Of a stretch of DNA of 64,000 nucleotides, positions 19,387-30,300 are shown piece after piece. Position 1 is the first letter of the stretch, and each line of letters begins with the position of its first letter. The stretch comes from Campylobacter gastrosuis. GTDB lineage: Bacteria > Campylobacterota > Campylobacteria > Campylobacterales > Campylobacteraceae. A program made the translations under genes and the position numbers. The stretch is from NCBI RefSeq assembly GCF_030249845.1, contig NZ_JANURM010000002.1:124001-188000 (forward strand), written 5' to 3'. Below the pieces are notes generated by a model. It had not been told where the DNA came from, did no database searches, and saw only the letters and a program-made list of their open reading frames with translations.

Positions 19387-20157
19387 TCACTTCTCGCCTC
19401 GTTCGTTTTTGATTTTCTCATACGCTTCGTTTATCTCTTGAAGTTTTTTGGTTGATTTTTCTATCACACTTTCGCTCTCACCCTGCCCCATTAAAATATC
19501 TGGGTGGTATCTTTTTACAAGTTCGCGATACTTTCTTTTAATCTCGCTAAAACTTGCGTCCCTTGAAATTTCAAGCACGGCGTAAGGGTCTTTTGGCGTA
19601 TTTTGGTATCTGTTTTGGCTTTGATGATTGCTGTTGTTTTGGCGTTGATTTGTATAAAATTTCTCAAAGCGATAAATAATTACGCCCAAAAGCGTATCAT
19701 CAATCCCAAAACCCCTTGCGATATCGCTAATCACGGCTCTTTCATCACTGCTAAAATCGCCATCAATGTAGGCTAAATTTAGAAAAAACGTCAGCCTAGC
19801 GATCGCCGTTTGCCTATCTAGGCGAAATTTAGTCGCATACTCACGTGCAAGCTCGTAGGCATCGGCGGTGTTTTGCTTTTCTGTGTTAAAAATCGCCTTT
19901 AAATCATCTCTGCTAACGCCAGTTTGAATCACCATATCATCAAGCGTTTCGCTAATTAGCCCAGCTTCAAGCTCATTTACCCTGCCGTCGCCCTTTGCGA
20001 CTTTTGCCAAAAGGGCTATTAGAAATTTTGCCTCGTCTTGGCTAACTCGCCTTTTAAACTCCTGCCTTATGCCGTTTTGAGCGTTAAATTTTGAAAAAAT
20101 CCAGTAAATCACCCAAAAAACGAATGCGTAAAAGATAAACGATGCCATTTTTACCAC
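19387..20157 (-). CDS. TerB / J-domain membrane-anchored co-chaperone (DjlA-like)
   Basis: A 256-residue protein with one N-terminal transmembrane helix (about 5-22), a TerB-like helical domain (about 40-165), a low-complexity N/Q linker (about 170-188) and a C-terminal J domain (190-256) with HPD at 218-220. This layout is that of DjlA, a membrane-anchored DnaK partner. The start is a GTG at 20157; the ATG at 20148 would remove three residues. It directly follows the ClpP-fold gene with overlap. A J-domain gene is near purH and purL in C. jejuni as I remember. Confidence 0.85.
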   Translation of the reverse strand: MVKMASFIFYAFVFWVIYWIFSKFNAQNGIRQEFKRRVSQDEAKFLIALLAKVAKGDGRVNELEAGLISETLDDMVIQTGVSRDDLKAIFNTEKQNTADAYELAREYATKFRLDRQTAIARLTFFLNLAYIDGDFSSDERAVISDIARGFGIDDTLLGVIIYRFEKFYTNQRQNNSNHQSQNRYQNTPKDPYAVLEISRDASFSEIKRKYRELVKRYHPDILMGQGESESVIEKSTKKLQEINEAYEKIKNERGEK

Positions 20158-21215
20158 AAATGATAGATCGTATTTTTAAGCTTACCGCCGACTAGCTCGT
20201 TTTTACGCCACGAGCTCTCATCGTTCATCACGCTCCAACGCCTCTCATCAGGGCGGTAAAACCAGTCCTTATCTATCTGATAATAGATCTGTTTGCCGTT
20301 TGCTTCAATGATATTTGCGATGTTGTTATCGTGATAGCTATTCTCATCATAATCAGTAAAAGCGCGCTGTCCCATTTCAGAGTAAAGCATCGTTAGCTCT
20401 TGAAGCATTTCGTTTAGCTCATCATCCATTTTTCGCACGTGAAGTCCGATCTCTTCGGCTTCTCGGTAAAGTATAGGATACTCGTGTGCTGGATAATCGC
20501 CGTTTAGTCGCTCTGAAATTTGGCGGATTTTACTCTCATCATCAATGTGATAACGCAAAATTTCACGACAAATTTTTAAAGAGAGCGAACTAGCCCTATC
20601 AACCGCACCAAAAACAAGCGGATGAATATACTCATAAAGCGATTTGTAGGGGTTTTCGTCATTTTGCTTTTCATTTTCGTGCCATAGTTTTATGACGCGG
20701 TTTAGCTCGTCCATTGACACGCTTACAAGCTCGTTGCCCTTATTTGTGGGGCTTAGCTCGTGTTTTAGCGAGGTATCAACTGGCGTAAGGTAAGCTAGTG
20801 GTCCCATAACAATCTCATTTGCACCAAGCGCCATCATAGTCGCAGCCGAAGCGCAGTTTGCAGGGATTAGCGCGGTTATGTTTTTGCAGTAGTTGCGAAG
20901 CGTGCTAATAATCCTAAGACTTGCAATACCGCTGCCGCCGTCGCTTTTTATGAATAAAAAGGCGTTTTCTATCTTTTTACCCTTTAAAATTTCATACATC
21001 GCGCTCGCGTCATTACCGCAAACTGAACCGGCGTTTGAGTTGTAGTAAGTTATTAGCGTCCCGCCAAGTTTGCTTTCAAGCTGTTTAATAAGCATTTGTG
21101 TTTGATTAAACAAAATCGGAGGCTTTGCCACGCCTCTTTTTTCGCTCTCTTGCTGTGCTTCTGGCTCGTCATCTACGCCTTTTGCGGTCTTATCTATCCA
21201 CTCTTTTAGCCCCAT
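20151..21215 (-). CDS. SDH-family ClpP/SppA-fold serine proteinase-like protein
   Basis: A 354-residue protein with a ClpP/crotonase-like core at about 50-230. The IKSDGGSG motif at 89-96 would form the oxyanion region and ANCASAATMMALGA holds the probable nucleophile Ser123. This fits the serine dehydrogenase proteinase (SDH) branch of the Clp-protease fold rather than true ClpP. The C-terminal 120 residues are charged and unassigned. No signal peptide is seen. It shares one base with the purL stop and overlaps the TerB/J gene. Substrate unknown. Confidence 0.75.
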   Translation of the reverse strand: MGLKEWIDKTAKGVDDEPEAQQESEKRGVAKPPILFNQTQMLIKQLESKLGGTLITYYNSNAGSVCGNDASAMYEILKGKKIENAFLFIKSDGGSGIASLRIISTLRNYCKNITALIPANCASAATMMALGANEIVMGPLAYLTPVDTSLKHELSPTNKGNELVSVSMDELNRVIKLWHENEKQNDENPYKSLYEYIHPLVFGAVDRASSLSLKICREILRYHIDDESKIRQISERLNGDYPAHEYPILYREAEEIGLHVRKMDDELNEMLQELTMLYSEMGQRAFTDYDENSYHDNNIANIIEANGKQIYYQIDKDWFYRPDERRWSVMNDESSWRKNELVGGKLKNTIYHLW

Positions 21216-23410
21216 TAGTCATCCTGTTTTATGATATTTCTAAATTCGTTAAAGTAAATATCTTGCATATCTTTTAAATTTTTATTAACGCCGTCAATGA
21301 TAAATTTATCCCCGCCGGTTACGCCGATTTTTTGCGCGGTTAGTCCGTAAATTTCAGTGAGTTCTAAAAATTTCGCCTCATCTTTTACGCCCACGACCGC
21401 CCTTGAAAAGCTCTCATCAAAGATAAATCTCTCATCGCTAAAACCGCATTTTGCGTTAATGCCAATACCGCTAACGCACGCCATTTTAGCTAGCGTCATC
21501 GCCACGCCACCAGTGCCGACAGAGTTTGCAAACTCTAAAATCCCAGCCTTGTTTGCGTTAATTACCAAATCCCACAACGCCCTTTCACTTTTATAATCAA
21601 TCTCTTTTAACTCGCCGCCAACTGCGTTAAACAGGGCTTTTAGATAAAGACTACCGCCAAATTCTCCGCTCGTTTGTCCGATTAGATAAACTGGTGTGTC
21701 GCTATTTACAAAGACGCTACCAAGCGATTTTGTGGCGTTCTCATTTACGCCAACGCTTACAATACTCGGAGTAGGATAGACGCCAACGCCCTCGGTATCG
21801 TTATAAAGGCTTACGTTACCGCTTACAACAGGCGTATTTAGCTCCCTGCACGCCTCTTTTATCCCCTCGCAACCTTGCGCAAACTGCCACATAACCTCGG
21901 CGTTTTCAGGGTTGCCGTAATTTAAACAATCAGTAATAGCAAGTGGTGTCGCACCGCTCATAGCGACCTTTCGTCCGCTTGCCGCTACTGCCATTGCGGC
22001 GCCGATTTTTGGATTTACGTAGTTGTGGCGAGATGAGCACTCCATACCCATAGCGATCGCTCTGCCGTTCTCTTTTATACGAATCACGCCAGCGCCCAAA
22101 AATCCGGGCTGTTTTATCGTATTTGTCTGAATGTTTGCGTCATATTGGTCGTAGATAAATGATTTATTTAAAATATGCGGATCGCAAAGCAATCTATCAA
22201 ACGCCTTGTCGTTTGAAATTTTTTCAAATTTATTAGGCGTAATATCCTTTATCTCATCAAAATATTTTGGGCGTTTAGTCGGTCTATCAAGCACGGGTGC
22301 TGCCTCGCTAAGCGGGTCAATTGGTATCTCGCCCACTAACTCGCCGTGCCAGAAAAGCTCCATTTTACCGCTATTTGTAACCTCGCCGATAGTTTCAGCA
22401 TCAAGGTCGTATTTGTTAAAAATTTCTTTGATTTTTGCTTCATAACCCTTTTTAGCGCAAATTAGCATACGCTCTTGGCTCTCGCTAAGCATTAGCTCAT
22501 AAGGCGTCATACCAGTCTCACGCATAGGCACTCTATCAAGGTGCATTTTCATACCGCTACCGCTTCGTCCTGCCATTTCAAAGCTACTTGAAGTAAGTCC
22601 AGCCGCGCCCATATCTTGAATTCCAACGATATAATCTGTTTTAAACAGCTCCAAACAAGCTTCAAGCAGTAGTTTTTCAGCAAATGGGTCGCCTACTTGA
22701 ACGGTCGGACGAAGCGATTTATTTGCGTCGTTAAAGCTATCGCTTGCCATTACAGCACCGCCAAGTCCGTCCCTGCCGGTCTTTGAGCCGACATACATTA
22801 CGCTATTGCCCACGCCTTCGGCTTTTGCGTAAAAAATTTCATCGCTTTTGCAAATTCCAAGCGCGAAGGCATTTACTAAAATATTGCCGTTAAAACTCTC
22901 ATCAAAAGCGACCTCTCCACCAATCGTAGGAATTCCCATACAATTGCCGTAGTGCCCGATACCAGCGACTGAGCCTTTGATTAGGTGGCGTTGGTATTTT
23001 GCGGTTTTATCTTTGCCGACAAATTTACCAAAGCGAAGCGAGTTCATATTTGCCACAACGCGAGCACCCATAGTAAAGACATCTCTTAAAATTCCACCAA
23101 CCCCAGTTGCAGCGCCTTGATACGGCTCAATGAAGCTTGGGTGGTTGTGGCTCTCCATTTTAAAAACAGCGGCGTATCCGTCCCCAACGTCTATGACGCC
23201 AGCGTTTTCGCCGGGTCCTTGAATGACCCAAGGGGCTTTGGTCGGAAAGCCGTTTAGATATTTTTTGCTTGATTTATACGAGCAGTGTTCGCTCCACATC
23301 GCTGAGAATATCCCAAGTTCAAGTAAATTTGGCTCACGGCCTAGAATTTTTAAGATATTTTCGTATTCGCCGTCGCTGATTTTGTGCGCTTTGATAGTGG
23401 CTTTATCCAT
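21215..23410 (-). CDS. purL: Phosphoribosylformylglycinamidine synthase, small (PurL) form
   Basis: A 731-residue ATP-dependent enzyme that makes FGAM in purine synthesis. This is the short form that needs separate PurQ and PurS subunits, which are not in the window. EHCSYKSSK is near residue 41, the ESHNHPS motif near 87, and the GAAGLTSSS motif near 270. Its stop overlaps the ATG of the protease-like gene (TAATG), making that gene the next member of the transcript. Confidence 0.96.
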   Translation of the reverse strand: MDKATIKAHKISDGEYENILKILGREPNLLELGIFSAMWSEHCSYKSSKKYLNGFPTKAPWVIQGPGENAGVIDVGDGYAAVFKMESHNHPSFIEPYQGAATGVGGILRDVFTMGARVVANMNSLRFGKFVGKDKTAKYQRHLIKGSVAGIGHYGNCMGIPTIGGEVAFDESFNGNILVNAFALGICKSDEIFYAKAEGVGNSVMYVGSKTGRDGLGGAVMASDSFNDANKSLRPTVQVGDPFAEKLLLEACLELFKTDYIVGIQDMGAAGLTSSSFEMAGRSGSGMKMHLDRVPMRETGMTPYELMLSESQERMLICAKKGYEAKIKEIFNKYDLDAETIGEVTNSGKMELFWHGELVGEIPIDPLSEAAPVLDRPTKRPKYFDEIKDITPNKFEKISNDKAFDRLLCDPHILNKSFIYDQYDANIQTNTIKQPGFLGAGVIRIKENGRAIAMGMECSSRHNYVNPKIGAAMAVAASGRKVAMSGATPLAITDCLNYGNPENAEVMWQFAQGCEGIKEACRELNTPVVSGNVSLYNDTEGVGVYPTPSIVSVGVNENATKSLGSVFVNSDTPVYLIGQTSGEFGGSLYLKALFNAVGGELKEIDYKSERALWDLVINANKAGILEFANSVGTGGVAMTLAKMACVSGIGINAKCGFSDERFIFDESFSRAVVGVKDEAKFLELTEIYGLTAQKIGVTGGDKFIIDGVNKNLKDMQDIYFNEFRNIIKQDD

Positions 23411-23469
23411 TTTAAACCCTTTAAAATTTTTTGCAATTTTACTTTAATAAGGCTAAAAAAGCGGTAAAA

Positions 23470-24072
23470 TTAACCGAGCTTTTTAATTTCTGCATTAAAG
23501 GCAAATTTTGCGTGATTTAAGAAAAATTCATTGTAAAAATCCGCATCGTGATTTGGTGCATCAAAGGTCGCACAGAGATCTTTAACAACAATTAAACGGC
23601 GTTTTAAATTTTGCTCATTTGCACTAAGGGCTAGGTGCGAGATTGTGCTATAAACGCACAAATCGGTGCAAACGCCAAAAATTACAAAGGTGTCAATGTG
23701 CGGATTTTGGCGTAAAAATGCGTTGAAATTTTCGTTATAAGCGATTGAAAGCGAGTTTTTGTTAAAAATCATTAACTTTTCATAAAAGCTTAAATTTTTA
23801 ATCTCATCAATAGCTTCACACTCATTTAAGCCCTTAACTGCGTGTTTTTTAAATGATAAAAACTCACTGCTATTTTCATCGTGTAAATCTTGTATTAATA
23901 AAATATTTAAAAATCCAAGCTCGTAAGCGTGACTTAAAAAATCTGCCGCTTTTTGCGAAATTTCACCGCATTTTTGACTGCTTAAAGCACCAAATTTGCA
24001 AAATGCATTTATCATATCAACGCTAATTATTGCCGTATTTTTGGGGTTTAGGGCGGTTAAGTCAAGCTTCAT
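23470..24072 (-). CDS. Isochorismatase-family cysteine hydrolase
   Basis: Start chosen at the ATG at 24072, which overlaps the flgS stop (ATGA), giving 200 residues. The catalytic triad of the family is visible: Asp in SVDMINAF (about 20), Lys in the middle region, and Cys in FGVCTDLCVYST (about 138-143). Members hydrolyse nicotinamide, isochorismate or related amides. The substrate here is not clear; nicotinamidase-like is one option. It is last in the DUF234-flgS-hydrolase unit. Confidence 0.8.
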   Translation of the reverse strand: MKLDLTALNPKNTAIISVDMINAFCKFGALSSQKCGEISQKAADFLSHAYELGFLNILLIQDLHDENSSEFLSFKKHAVKGLNECEAIDEIKNLSFYEKLMIFNKNSLSIAYNENFNAFLRQNPHIDTFVIFGVCTDLCVYSTISHLALSANEQNLKRRLIVVKDLCATFDAPNHDADFYNEFFLNHAKFAFNAEIKKLG

Positions 24073-25049
24073 TTTGGCAAACTCACGCAAAATGTTTTTG
24101 GATTTAGGCTAACCTCAATCGTGCCGCCGTGAGCCGTGATAATCTGCAAACAAAGGCTAAGTCCAAGCCCGTTGCCCTTTAATTTACTGCTCTTAAACGG
24201 CTCAAAAACTATGCCAGTATCTTTAATGCTAACTCCGCTATCGTAAATGTAAAATTTATGCTCATTTTGGCTATTTTCATACCATAAATTTATCTCGCCA
24301 CTCTCGTTTTCATCGTCTTCAATTGCATCAATTGCATTAAAAAGCAAATTTTGAAAAACAATGCACAAAAGCTCCTTGTCAGCGTTATACTGGGCATCTT
24401 CAAACTCTAAGTTTATATTTATATTTTTTGAGTATTGATAGAATTTTATCGCCTCTTCACACTCCTTTTTTAGCTCAAAAAGGTTGAAATTTTGGCGGTT
24501 TAAATGCACCCCTTTTGTAAAAAGTAGCGTGGCTTTGATGATCCTCTCAACTCGCCAAATCGCACTTTGAATTTCGCCCACAATTTTTGCGTTTTTATCA
24601 TCAACACGCCTTAAAAGCGTAGAAGCCAAAAGCGAAACCGAGCCGATTGGGTTTCTAATCTCGTGTGCTAAATGGGCTGCTACCTGCCCCATTGAAGCAA
24701 GTCGCTCGGTGCGTTTTTGCGTCGTAATATCAATGGCTAGAACGATTTTTTTATCATCTTTTTTTGAAATTTTTATCAGATAAAATGAGCCATTTTTTTC
24801 GCATTCATATTCGTTTAAGTTTAAATCCAAAATCACAAACAAATCGGCAAGTTTTAGGGCGTTTGCATTTTGTAAAAACACGCTCTCATCGGCGTTTAAA
24901 ATCCAAACAGCAGTTGGCAAAACATCAACGACATCTTTTACGATTTTTTGTAAATTTTCATAACTTTGTGAGATTTTTTTATACTCTTGCTCAATCAAAT
25001 AGGTCTGTTCTATCAGGCTTTTTAGCCCACTTTCTATCTCGCTACTCAT
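24069..25049 (-). CDS. flgS: Sensor histidine kinase, FlgS type (flagellar regulation)
   Basis: A 326-residue soluble kinase. There is an N-terminal coiled region (about 1-40), a PAS-like domain (about 41-110), a HisKA domain with H129 in LAHEIRNPIGS, and a HATPase domain whose G2 box is GNGLGLSLCLQI. No transmembrane helix is seen. In Campylobacter and Helicobacter, FlgS phosphorylates FlgR to turn on sigma-54 flagellar genes. Length, the lack of membrane segments and nearby conserved genes fit FlgS; flgR is not in the window. Confidence 0.82.
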   Translation of the reverse strand: MSSEIESGLKSLIEQTYLIEQEYKKISQSYENLQKIVKDVVDVLPTAVWILNADESVFLQNANALKLADLFVILDLNLNEYECEKNGSFYLIKISKKDDKKIVLAIDITTQKRTERLASMGQVAAHLAHEIRNPIGSVSLLASTLLRRVDDKNAKIVGEIQSAIWRVERIIKATLLFTKGVHLNRQNFNLFELKKECEEAIKFYQYSKNININLEFEDAQYNADKELLCIVFQNLLFNAIDAIEDDENESGEINLWYENSQNEHKFYIYDSGVSIKDTGIVFEPFKSSKLKGNGLGLSLCLQIITAHGGTIEVSLNPKTFCVSLPK

Positions 25050-25842
25050 CTAAAAGCTCCATTAAATCGTTAATTTCATAAAGTTTTATTCGCTCATCTT
25101 TTAGTGCTAAAAGCTCGTTGCTAAATCCGCTTTTTGACAAAATCACAATGAAATTTGGCGTGATTTTTAGCCTATCGCACTTTTTTAAAAGCATATTTAA
25201 GACATTTTTACACACCTTTTTGCCCCTAAATTTTGCCTCGCCAACAAGCAAAAAATCGCCACTTTTTACAAAAATATCAAACTCAATATTTTTATGCCAA
25301 AAGCTTGAAATTTCAGCATTTATTTGAAATTTTTTAGCCAAAAATTCAGCAAAAATCATCTCAAAACCAAGCCCAACATACTCATCAAATCCAGCCCTAA
25401 TCAAAGCTAAAATTTCATCTTTTTTACCAGCCCTTAAAGCGTCTAAATTTGGGTAAATAAATCTAAACCAAAACCTAAAAAAATGGCACGAAAAATGAAG
25501 TTTGTTCTCAATTTTATACCGCCTTTCGCTCTTTTTTAAACGCTCATTTTTTGCTCTATTTTTTGGCGTTTCTTTGCTAATCTCAACACGTAAAATGCCA
25601 TTTTTAATGAGATTTGCATAACTTTTTGAAGCCAAATTTTTAGGCAGAATTTTATAAATCCCAAACCACTTTCTATCGCTCTTAGCAAGCTTTGTAAGCA
25701 CCGATTTTTCAGCCTCACTAAACGTGCTAAACTCAGATGAAATTAGCTCAAAATCATCTAAAATTTCAACTTCAATCGCCCTAAAAATATCATAATAAGC
25801 ATTTTTTAAGCAAAATCCATCAAAGACAAGGTGAAATTTCAC
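25042..25842 (-). CDS. DUF234 protein with a C-terminal PD-(D/E)xK nuclease-like core
   Basis: A 266-residue protein. Residues about 45-115 look like a winged-helix region, and 120-210 match DUF234, with D189 and E202-x-K204 forming a PD-(D/E)xK-like core (EFDIFVKSG and GEAKF). DUF234 usually sits at the C-terminus of an archaeal-type P-loop ATPase. Here the ATPase part is absent and the N-terminus is a short unrelated segment, so this is a stand-alone DUF234 protein. It overlaps flgS by 8 bp. Function unknown. Confidence 0.7.
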   Translation of the reverse strand: MKFHLVFDGFCLKNAYYDIFRAIEVEILDDFELISSEFSTFSEAEKSVLTKLAKSDRKWFGIYKILPKNLASKSYANLIKNGILRVEISKETPKNRAKNERLKKSERRYKIENKLHFSCHFFRFWFRFIYPNLDALRAGKKDEILALIRAGFDEYVGLGFEMIFAEFLAKKFQINAEISSFWHKNIEFDIFVKSGDFLLVGEAKFRGKKVCKNVLNMLLKKCDRLKITPNFIVILSKSGFSNELLALKDERIKLYEINDLMELLDE

Positions 25843-25957
25843 AAGCTCCTCAATATCAAGGTGTTTATTGCCTTTATACGTTGATTTTAGCGGATTTATG
25901 GCGATGTCCTTTTTTAAAATTCACAGCGTTAATATACTATTTATTAGCTAAATCCGC

Positions 25958-25963
25958 TATAAT
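25958..25963 (+). promoter_or_regulatory. -10 box of the class V aminotransferase gene
   Basis: TATAAT lies 30 bp before the GTG start, preceded by A/T-rich sequence without a clear -35. AAGGA serves as the ribosome site. Confidence 0.6.
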
Positions 25964-25987
25964 AGCACGAAATTTTTAAGGATTTGC

Positions 25988-27301
25988 GTGATAAATTTAG
26001 AAAATATTAGAAAAAAAATCATCTTAAAAGATGGGATAAAATATTTTGATTTTACAGCCTCTGGACTTGCTTACAAGGACGTTGAGGACGAGATTTTAAA
26101 GGCTCTTTTAACCTACGCAAACACTCACTCAGACAGCTCATCAAACGCAATAATCACGCAAAATTTATATGAAAACGCACGAAATGAGCTTAAAAAATCG
26201 CTCGGATTAAATGATAATTTTTATCTTTTTGGTTGCGGTTTTGGGGCGACCTCTGCGATTAAAAAATTTCAAGAAATTTTAGGACTTTATGTCCCGCCAA
26301 AGACCAAGCAACGCTACGATTTAAACCCCAAAAATCTGCCACTTGTAATAATTGGTCCATTTGAGCACCACTCAAACGAAGTGAGTTTTAGGCAGGGGCT
26401 TTGCGATCTTATTAGAGTTAGAAAAAATGAACTTGGAGAGCTTGATTTTACGCACTTAGAGCAAATTTTAGAACAAAACAGCAAACGTGAAATTATTGGC
26501 TCATTTAGTGTCTGCTCAAACGTTACTGGCGTGATTACTGATTATAAAAGAATTTATAATTTGTTTAAAAAACACAACGCAATTTTAGCCCTTGATGCTT
26601 CAAGTATCAGCGGATATGAAAATGTTGATTGTAGCTACTTTGACGCCCTTTTTTTATCGCCTCATAAACTGCTTGGCGGAGTGGGTAGCTGTGGGCTTTT
26701 AGCCCTAAAAAAGGAGCTTTACACGCAAGACGAGCCGACATTTGCAGGTGGCGGGACGGTTAGCTATGTAAGCAGAATTTCACATATTTTTTTAAACGAA
26801 GCCGAGCAGTTAGAACAAGGTGGCACACCGCCGATAATTCAGCTTTTAAAGGCAAAGCTAGCCTATGAATTAAGGGATAAAATCGGCTTTAAAGCGATTA
26901 AAGAAAACGAGCTTGAACTTGGCAAATATTTTGAGAATAGATTGCAAGAAATTGATGATTTAGTGCTATATTCTCCGCTAAATTTAGAGCGTTTGCCAAT
27001 ATTTTCATTTAACATAAAAGGCATTTCGCCCTATGATTTAACGGCACTTTTAAGCAACGACTATGGCATACAAACACGTGCTGGATGTGCTTGTGCTGGA
27101 CCTTACGGACACGAATTGCTTGGGCTAATTGATAACGATGAGCTAAAAGAAAAACCAGGCTGGGTCAGAGTTAGCATTCACTACACTCACACTTTTGATG
27201 ATATAGATTTTTTAATAGAGGCTATCAAAAATAGCGTGAAAAAATATAAAAATTTATGGGCAGAAGAGCGTTCATTATACGCTTTAATGGGGAGAATATG
27301 A
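25988..27301 (+). CDS. Class V aminotransferase / cysteine desulfurase-like PLP enzyme
   Basis: A 437-residue PLP enzyme starting at GTG 25988. The cofactor lysine is in SPHKLLGGVG (about residue 225), the ALDASS motif holds the pyridine-ring aspartate, and a C-terminal TRAGCACAG motif (about 365-372) is like that of SufS/CsdA-type enzymes. It probably removes an amino or sulfur group from an amino acid; the substrate is not known. A similar aminotransferase lies near flgS in C. jejuni as I recall. It overlaps the next gene by ATGA. Confidence 0.8.
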   Translation: MINLENIRKKIILKDGIKYFDFTASGLAYKDVEDEILKALLTYANTHSDSSSNAIITQNLYENARNELKKSLGLNDNFYLFGCGFGATSAIKKFQEILGLYVPPKTKQRYDLNPKNLPLVIIGPFEHHSNEVSFRQGLCDLIRVRKNELGELDFTHLEQILEQNSKREIIGSFSVCSNVTGVITDYKRIYNLFKKHNAILALDASSISGYENVDCSYFDALFLSPHKLLGGVGSCGLLALKKELYTQDEPTFAGGGTVSYVSRISHIFLNEAEQLEQGGTPPIIQLLKAKLAYELRDKIGFKAIKENELELGKYFENRLQEIDDLVLYSPLNLERLPIFSFNIKGISPYDLTALLSNDYGIQTRAGCACAGPYGHELLGLIDNDELKEKPGWVRVSIHYTHTFDDIDFLIEAIKNSVKKYKNLWAEERSLYALMGRI

Positions 27302-30300
27302 TAAAAAAATATAAGAGAATTTTAATTAGCCTTTTTAGCATTCTGTGTTTAATTTTAGTTTATACTTTATTTGGATTTTATGGTGTGCCGTATCTAATTA
27401 AAAACACCTTGCCTAAAAAACTTAGTGATAATAATTTAAGTTTAGCCATTAAAAATGTCAATTTTAACCCATACACTTTTGAGCTAAATGCCTCAAATAT
27501 AGAGCTAAACACAACCTCAAAGCTTTTTAAGGTTAGACAGTTTGATATTGATATGGATTTAATGAAAATGGTTACTAAAAATTTCAGCGTAAAAACCATA
27601 AATTTATACGAGCCAGATTTTAATATCACACGGCAAAAAGATGGGAGCTTAAACTTCTTAAATTTGGCAACAAATAGCGAAAAAAACGATAATAATAAGA
27701 GTGCAAAATTTAACTTTGAGCTTAAAAATTTAAGGCTGATTAATGGTAAAATTGACTTTAATGATTTGGCTTTAAAAAAGCCTTTTAGCACAAAAATAAA
27801 CGATATAAATTATCAAATAACCGATATAAATTTAGAACAAAACAGCCTTGGCAAACACATTTTAAGCCTAAAATCAAATGAAATTAACGACCTAAATTTA
27901 AGCCTAAATGCCCTAATAAATCCAATAAACTTAAACGCTATCATCAACCTAAATAGATTAACGCTAGATAAAATATGGCAAAGCTACCTAGAAAACAGCA
28001 CAAAAACAAGGCTAAAAGGTGGCGAATTAAGCTTGGCACTAAATTTAAACTTTAAAAATAACCTTGAAATAAACGGCACCATAAACCTAGAAAAACCAGC
28101 TCTAAATGGCGATTTTGCCGATATTTTAGTAAGCAAAATTGACTTAAACAAGATAAACTTAAACACCGATTTTAATCAAACTATGCTAACTAGCACTCTA
28201 AATTTAGAAAATTTTAACCTAAAAAATAGTGATTTTTCGCTCTTAACTGAAAAAATTTCAGCCCAAAATTTAAACATAAATCAAACAAATACTAACACAA
28301 TACTAAAAATTCCAGAGATAAAAATAGCCAAAAGCTCATTTAACGGCTATGAAACCAGCACAACCCTAAATGATATTAATCTAAATTTGATTAATCTAAC
28401 ATTTAATAAAAATTTAAATATCAATCTAAATGAAGCTAACATAAACGAGATAAAAACCAAGCTAGAAAATAGCGAATTTTTAGGCATTAAAAATATAAAA
28501 TTAAATGAGATAAATTATGCCGATAACGCCCTAAAAATCGCACTTATTAGTGTTTTAAACACCGATATTTTTAGTAAAAACAGAGCATTTTTTAGCATTA
28601 AAGAGTTAGCCTTAAACACACTAAATTTAAAAAGTAACGACTTAGGCATAAAATCAATCCTAATCAATGAGCCTTTTTTAAGAGCCAAAATCAATAAAAA
28701 TGGCATAGAAGAGATAAACAATATCAAAATACCAAAATCAAAAACAGCCAAAAATGATAAAAACACAACCAATTTTTTAGCTAAAATAAGCGACTTAGAA
28801 ATTAAAAATTTTAAAGCCGATATAAACGAAAATTTCATCAAAAAACCACTAAATCATAAAATCGCTATGAATGCTAAAATTTCGGAGTTTTCAAGCGATT
28901 TTAAAGAGCCATTTTTACTAAATTTAGACCTTAAAACTGATGAACAAATACAAGCAAAAACAAGTGGCAAAATAGCCTTAAATCCGCTAAATATAAACCT
29001 AAAAATTGACGCTGATTTTAAGGATTTAAGCAACTTTAACAAAATCACAGATGAGTATCTAAACGCCAAAATTTCAAGCGGAGAGGCAAAATACAGCACG
29101 ATTTTATCCTTTAAAAAAGAGCCAATTTTAAACGGCTCGTTAAAATTATCAAACCTATATTTTGATCAAAACGGCACAAAAATTTTAGGCACAAAAGCAC
29201 TAAATATCGCTAGACTTGGGCTTAATGGCACAACTTTAAACATAGATGATATAGCTCTAAATGAGCCATATTTAAACGCCAAAATTTCAAAAGATGGCAG
29301 CCTAAATTTAAGCAAAATTTTAAAAGATACAAACTCAACAGATGATAACCAAACTCAAAAAAATCACGACTTTAAAGTAGAAAAATTAGCCATAAATGAC
29401 GCGCTAATTGACTTTACTGATGATAGTTTGGTGCTACCTTTTCATATCTCTATTAAAAATTTAAACACTCAAATTGACAAGATTGATAGCAAAAACCTAT
29501 CACATATTCAAGCAAATGGCGTTGTTGGCGAGAGTGGGAGTGCAAATATTTTTATCAAAACCGAGCCATTTAAACCGACAAAACTATCGCAAATTTCACT
29601 CAAATTTAAGGATATCGCACTTGAAAATAGCACTCCATACACGGCGACTTTTGTCGGTAAAAAGATAAACGGCGGGACTTTGGGGCTAAATTTAAATTAC
29701 AAGATTGATGATGAAAAAATGAAAGGTGAGAATGAAATTAGGATTGAAAAAATTGTGCTTGGAGATGATGTCAAATCGCAAAAAGCACTCTCTTTGCCGC
29801 TCTCTTTGGCAGTCTCAATTTTAGAGGATAAAAACGGCGTAATAAACCTAAATCTGCCAGTTAGCGGCGATATGTCAAACCCAAAATTTAGCTACGGCGG
29901 TATCATTTTTGGGGCGATTATGAAAATTTTTACAGATGTCATCACATCGCCGTTTAGTCTGCTTGGCAACGTGCTTGGCATAGCGGACGCAAAGGGGCTT
30001 TCTAGCGTTGATTTTACCGCTGGCAGCGATGAAATTTTACTCTCGCAAAACAAAAAAATAGCCGATTTTAAAAAGATTATTGATACAAAGCCAAAAATGC
30101 TTTTAAAAATCACGCCAAGCTATGATGAAAATGCCGATAAAAAGGCGATACAAAAACGATTACTTGATGCTAAGATTTCATCATTAGTAAATAAAAATGG
30201 ACTTAGTTTTGATGAAGCACTAGCTCAAATTTCAAAGACAACATTCGGAGCCAAACAGCCAAAAGAGCCTTATGCAGAGCTTATAAAAATGCAAAAAATC

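Noticed and set aside
20151-21215. Annotation as ClpP
   Set aside because: The serine context (ANCASAATMMALGA) and the long C-terminal part fit the SDH/SppA-like branch; the length (354) is far above ClpP (about 195).
27256-27297. Longer start for the DUF748 gene
   Set aside because: The extra 14 codons lie in the aminotransferase end and do not look like a signal sequence; ATG 27298 has GGGGAG upstream.
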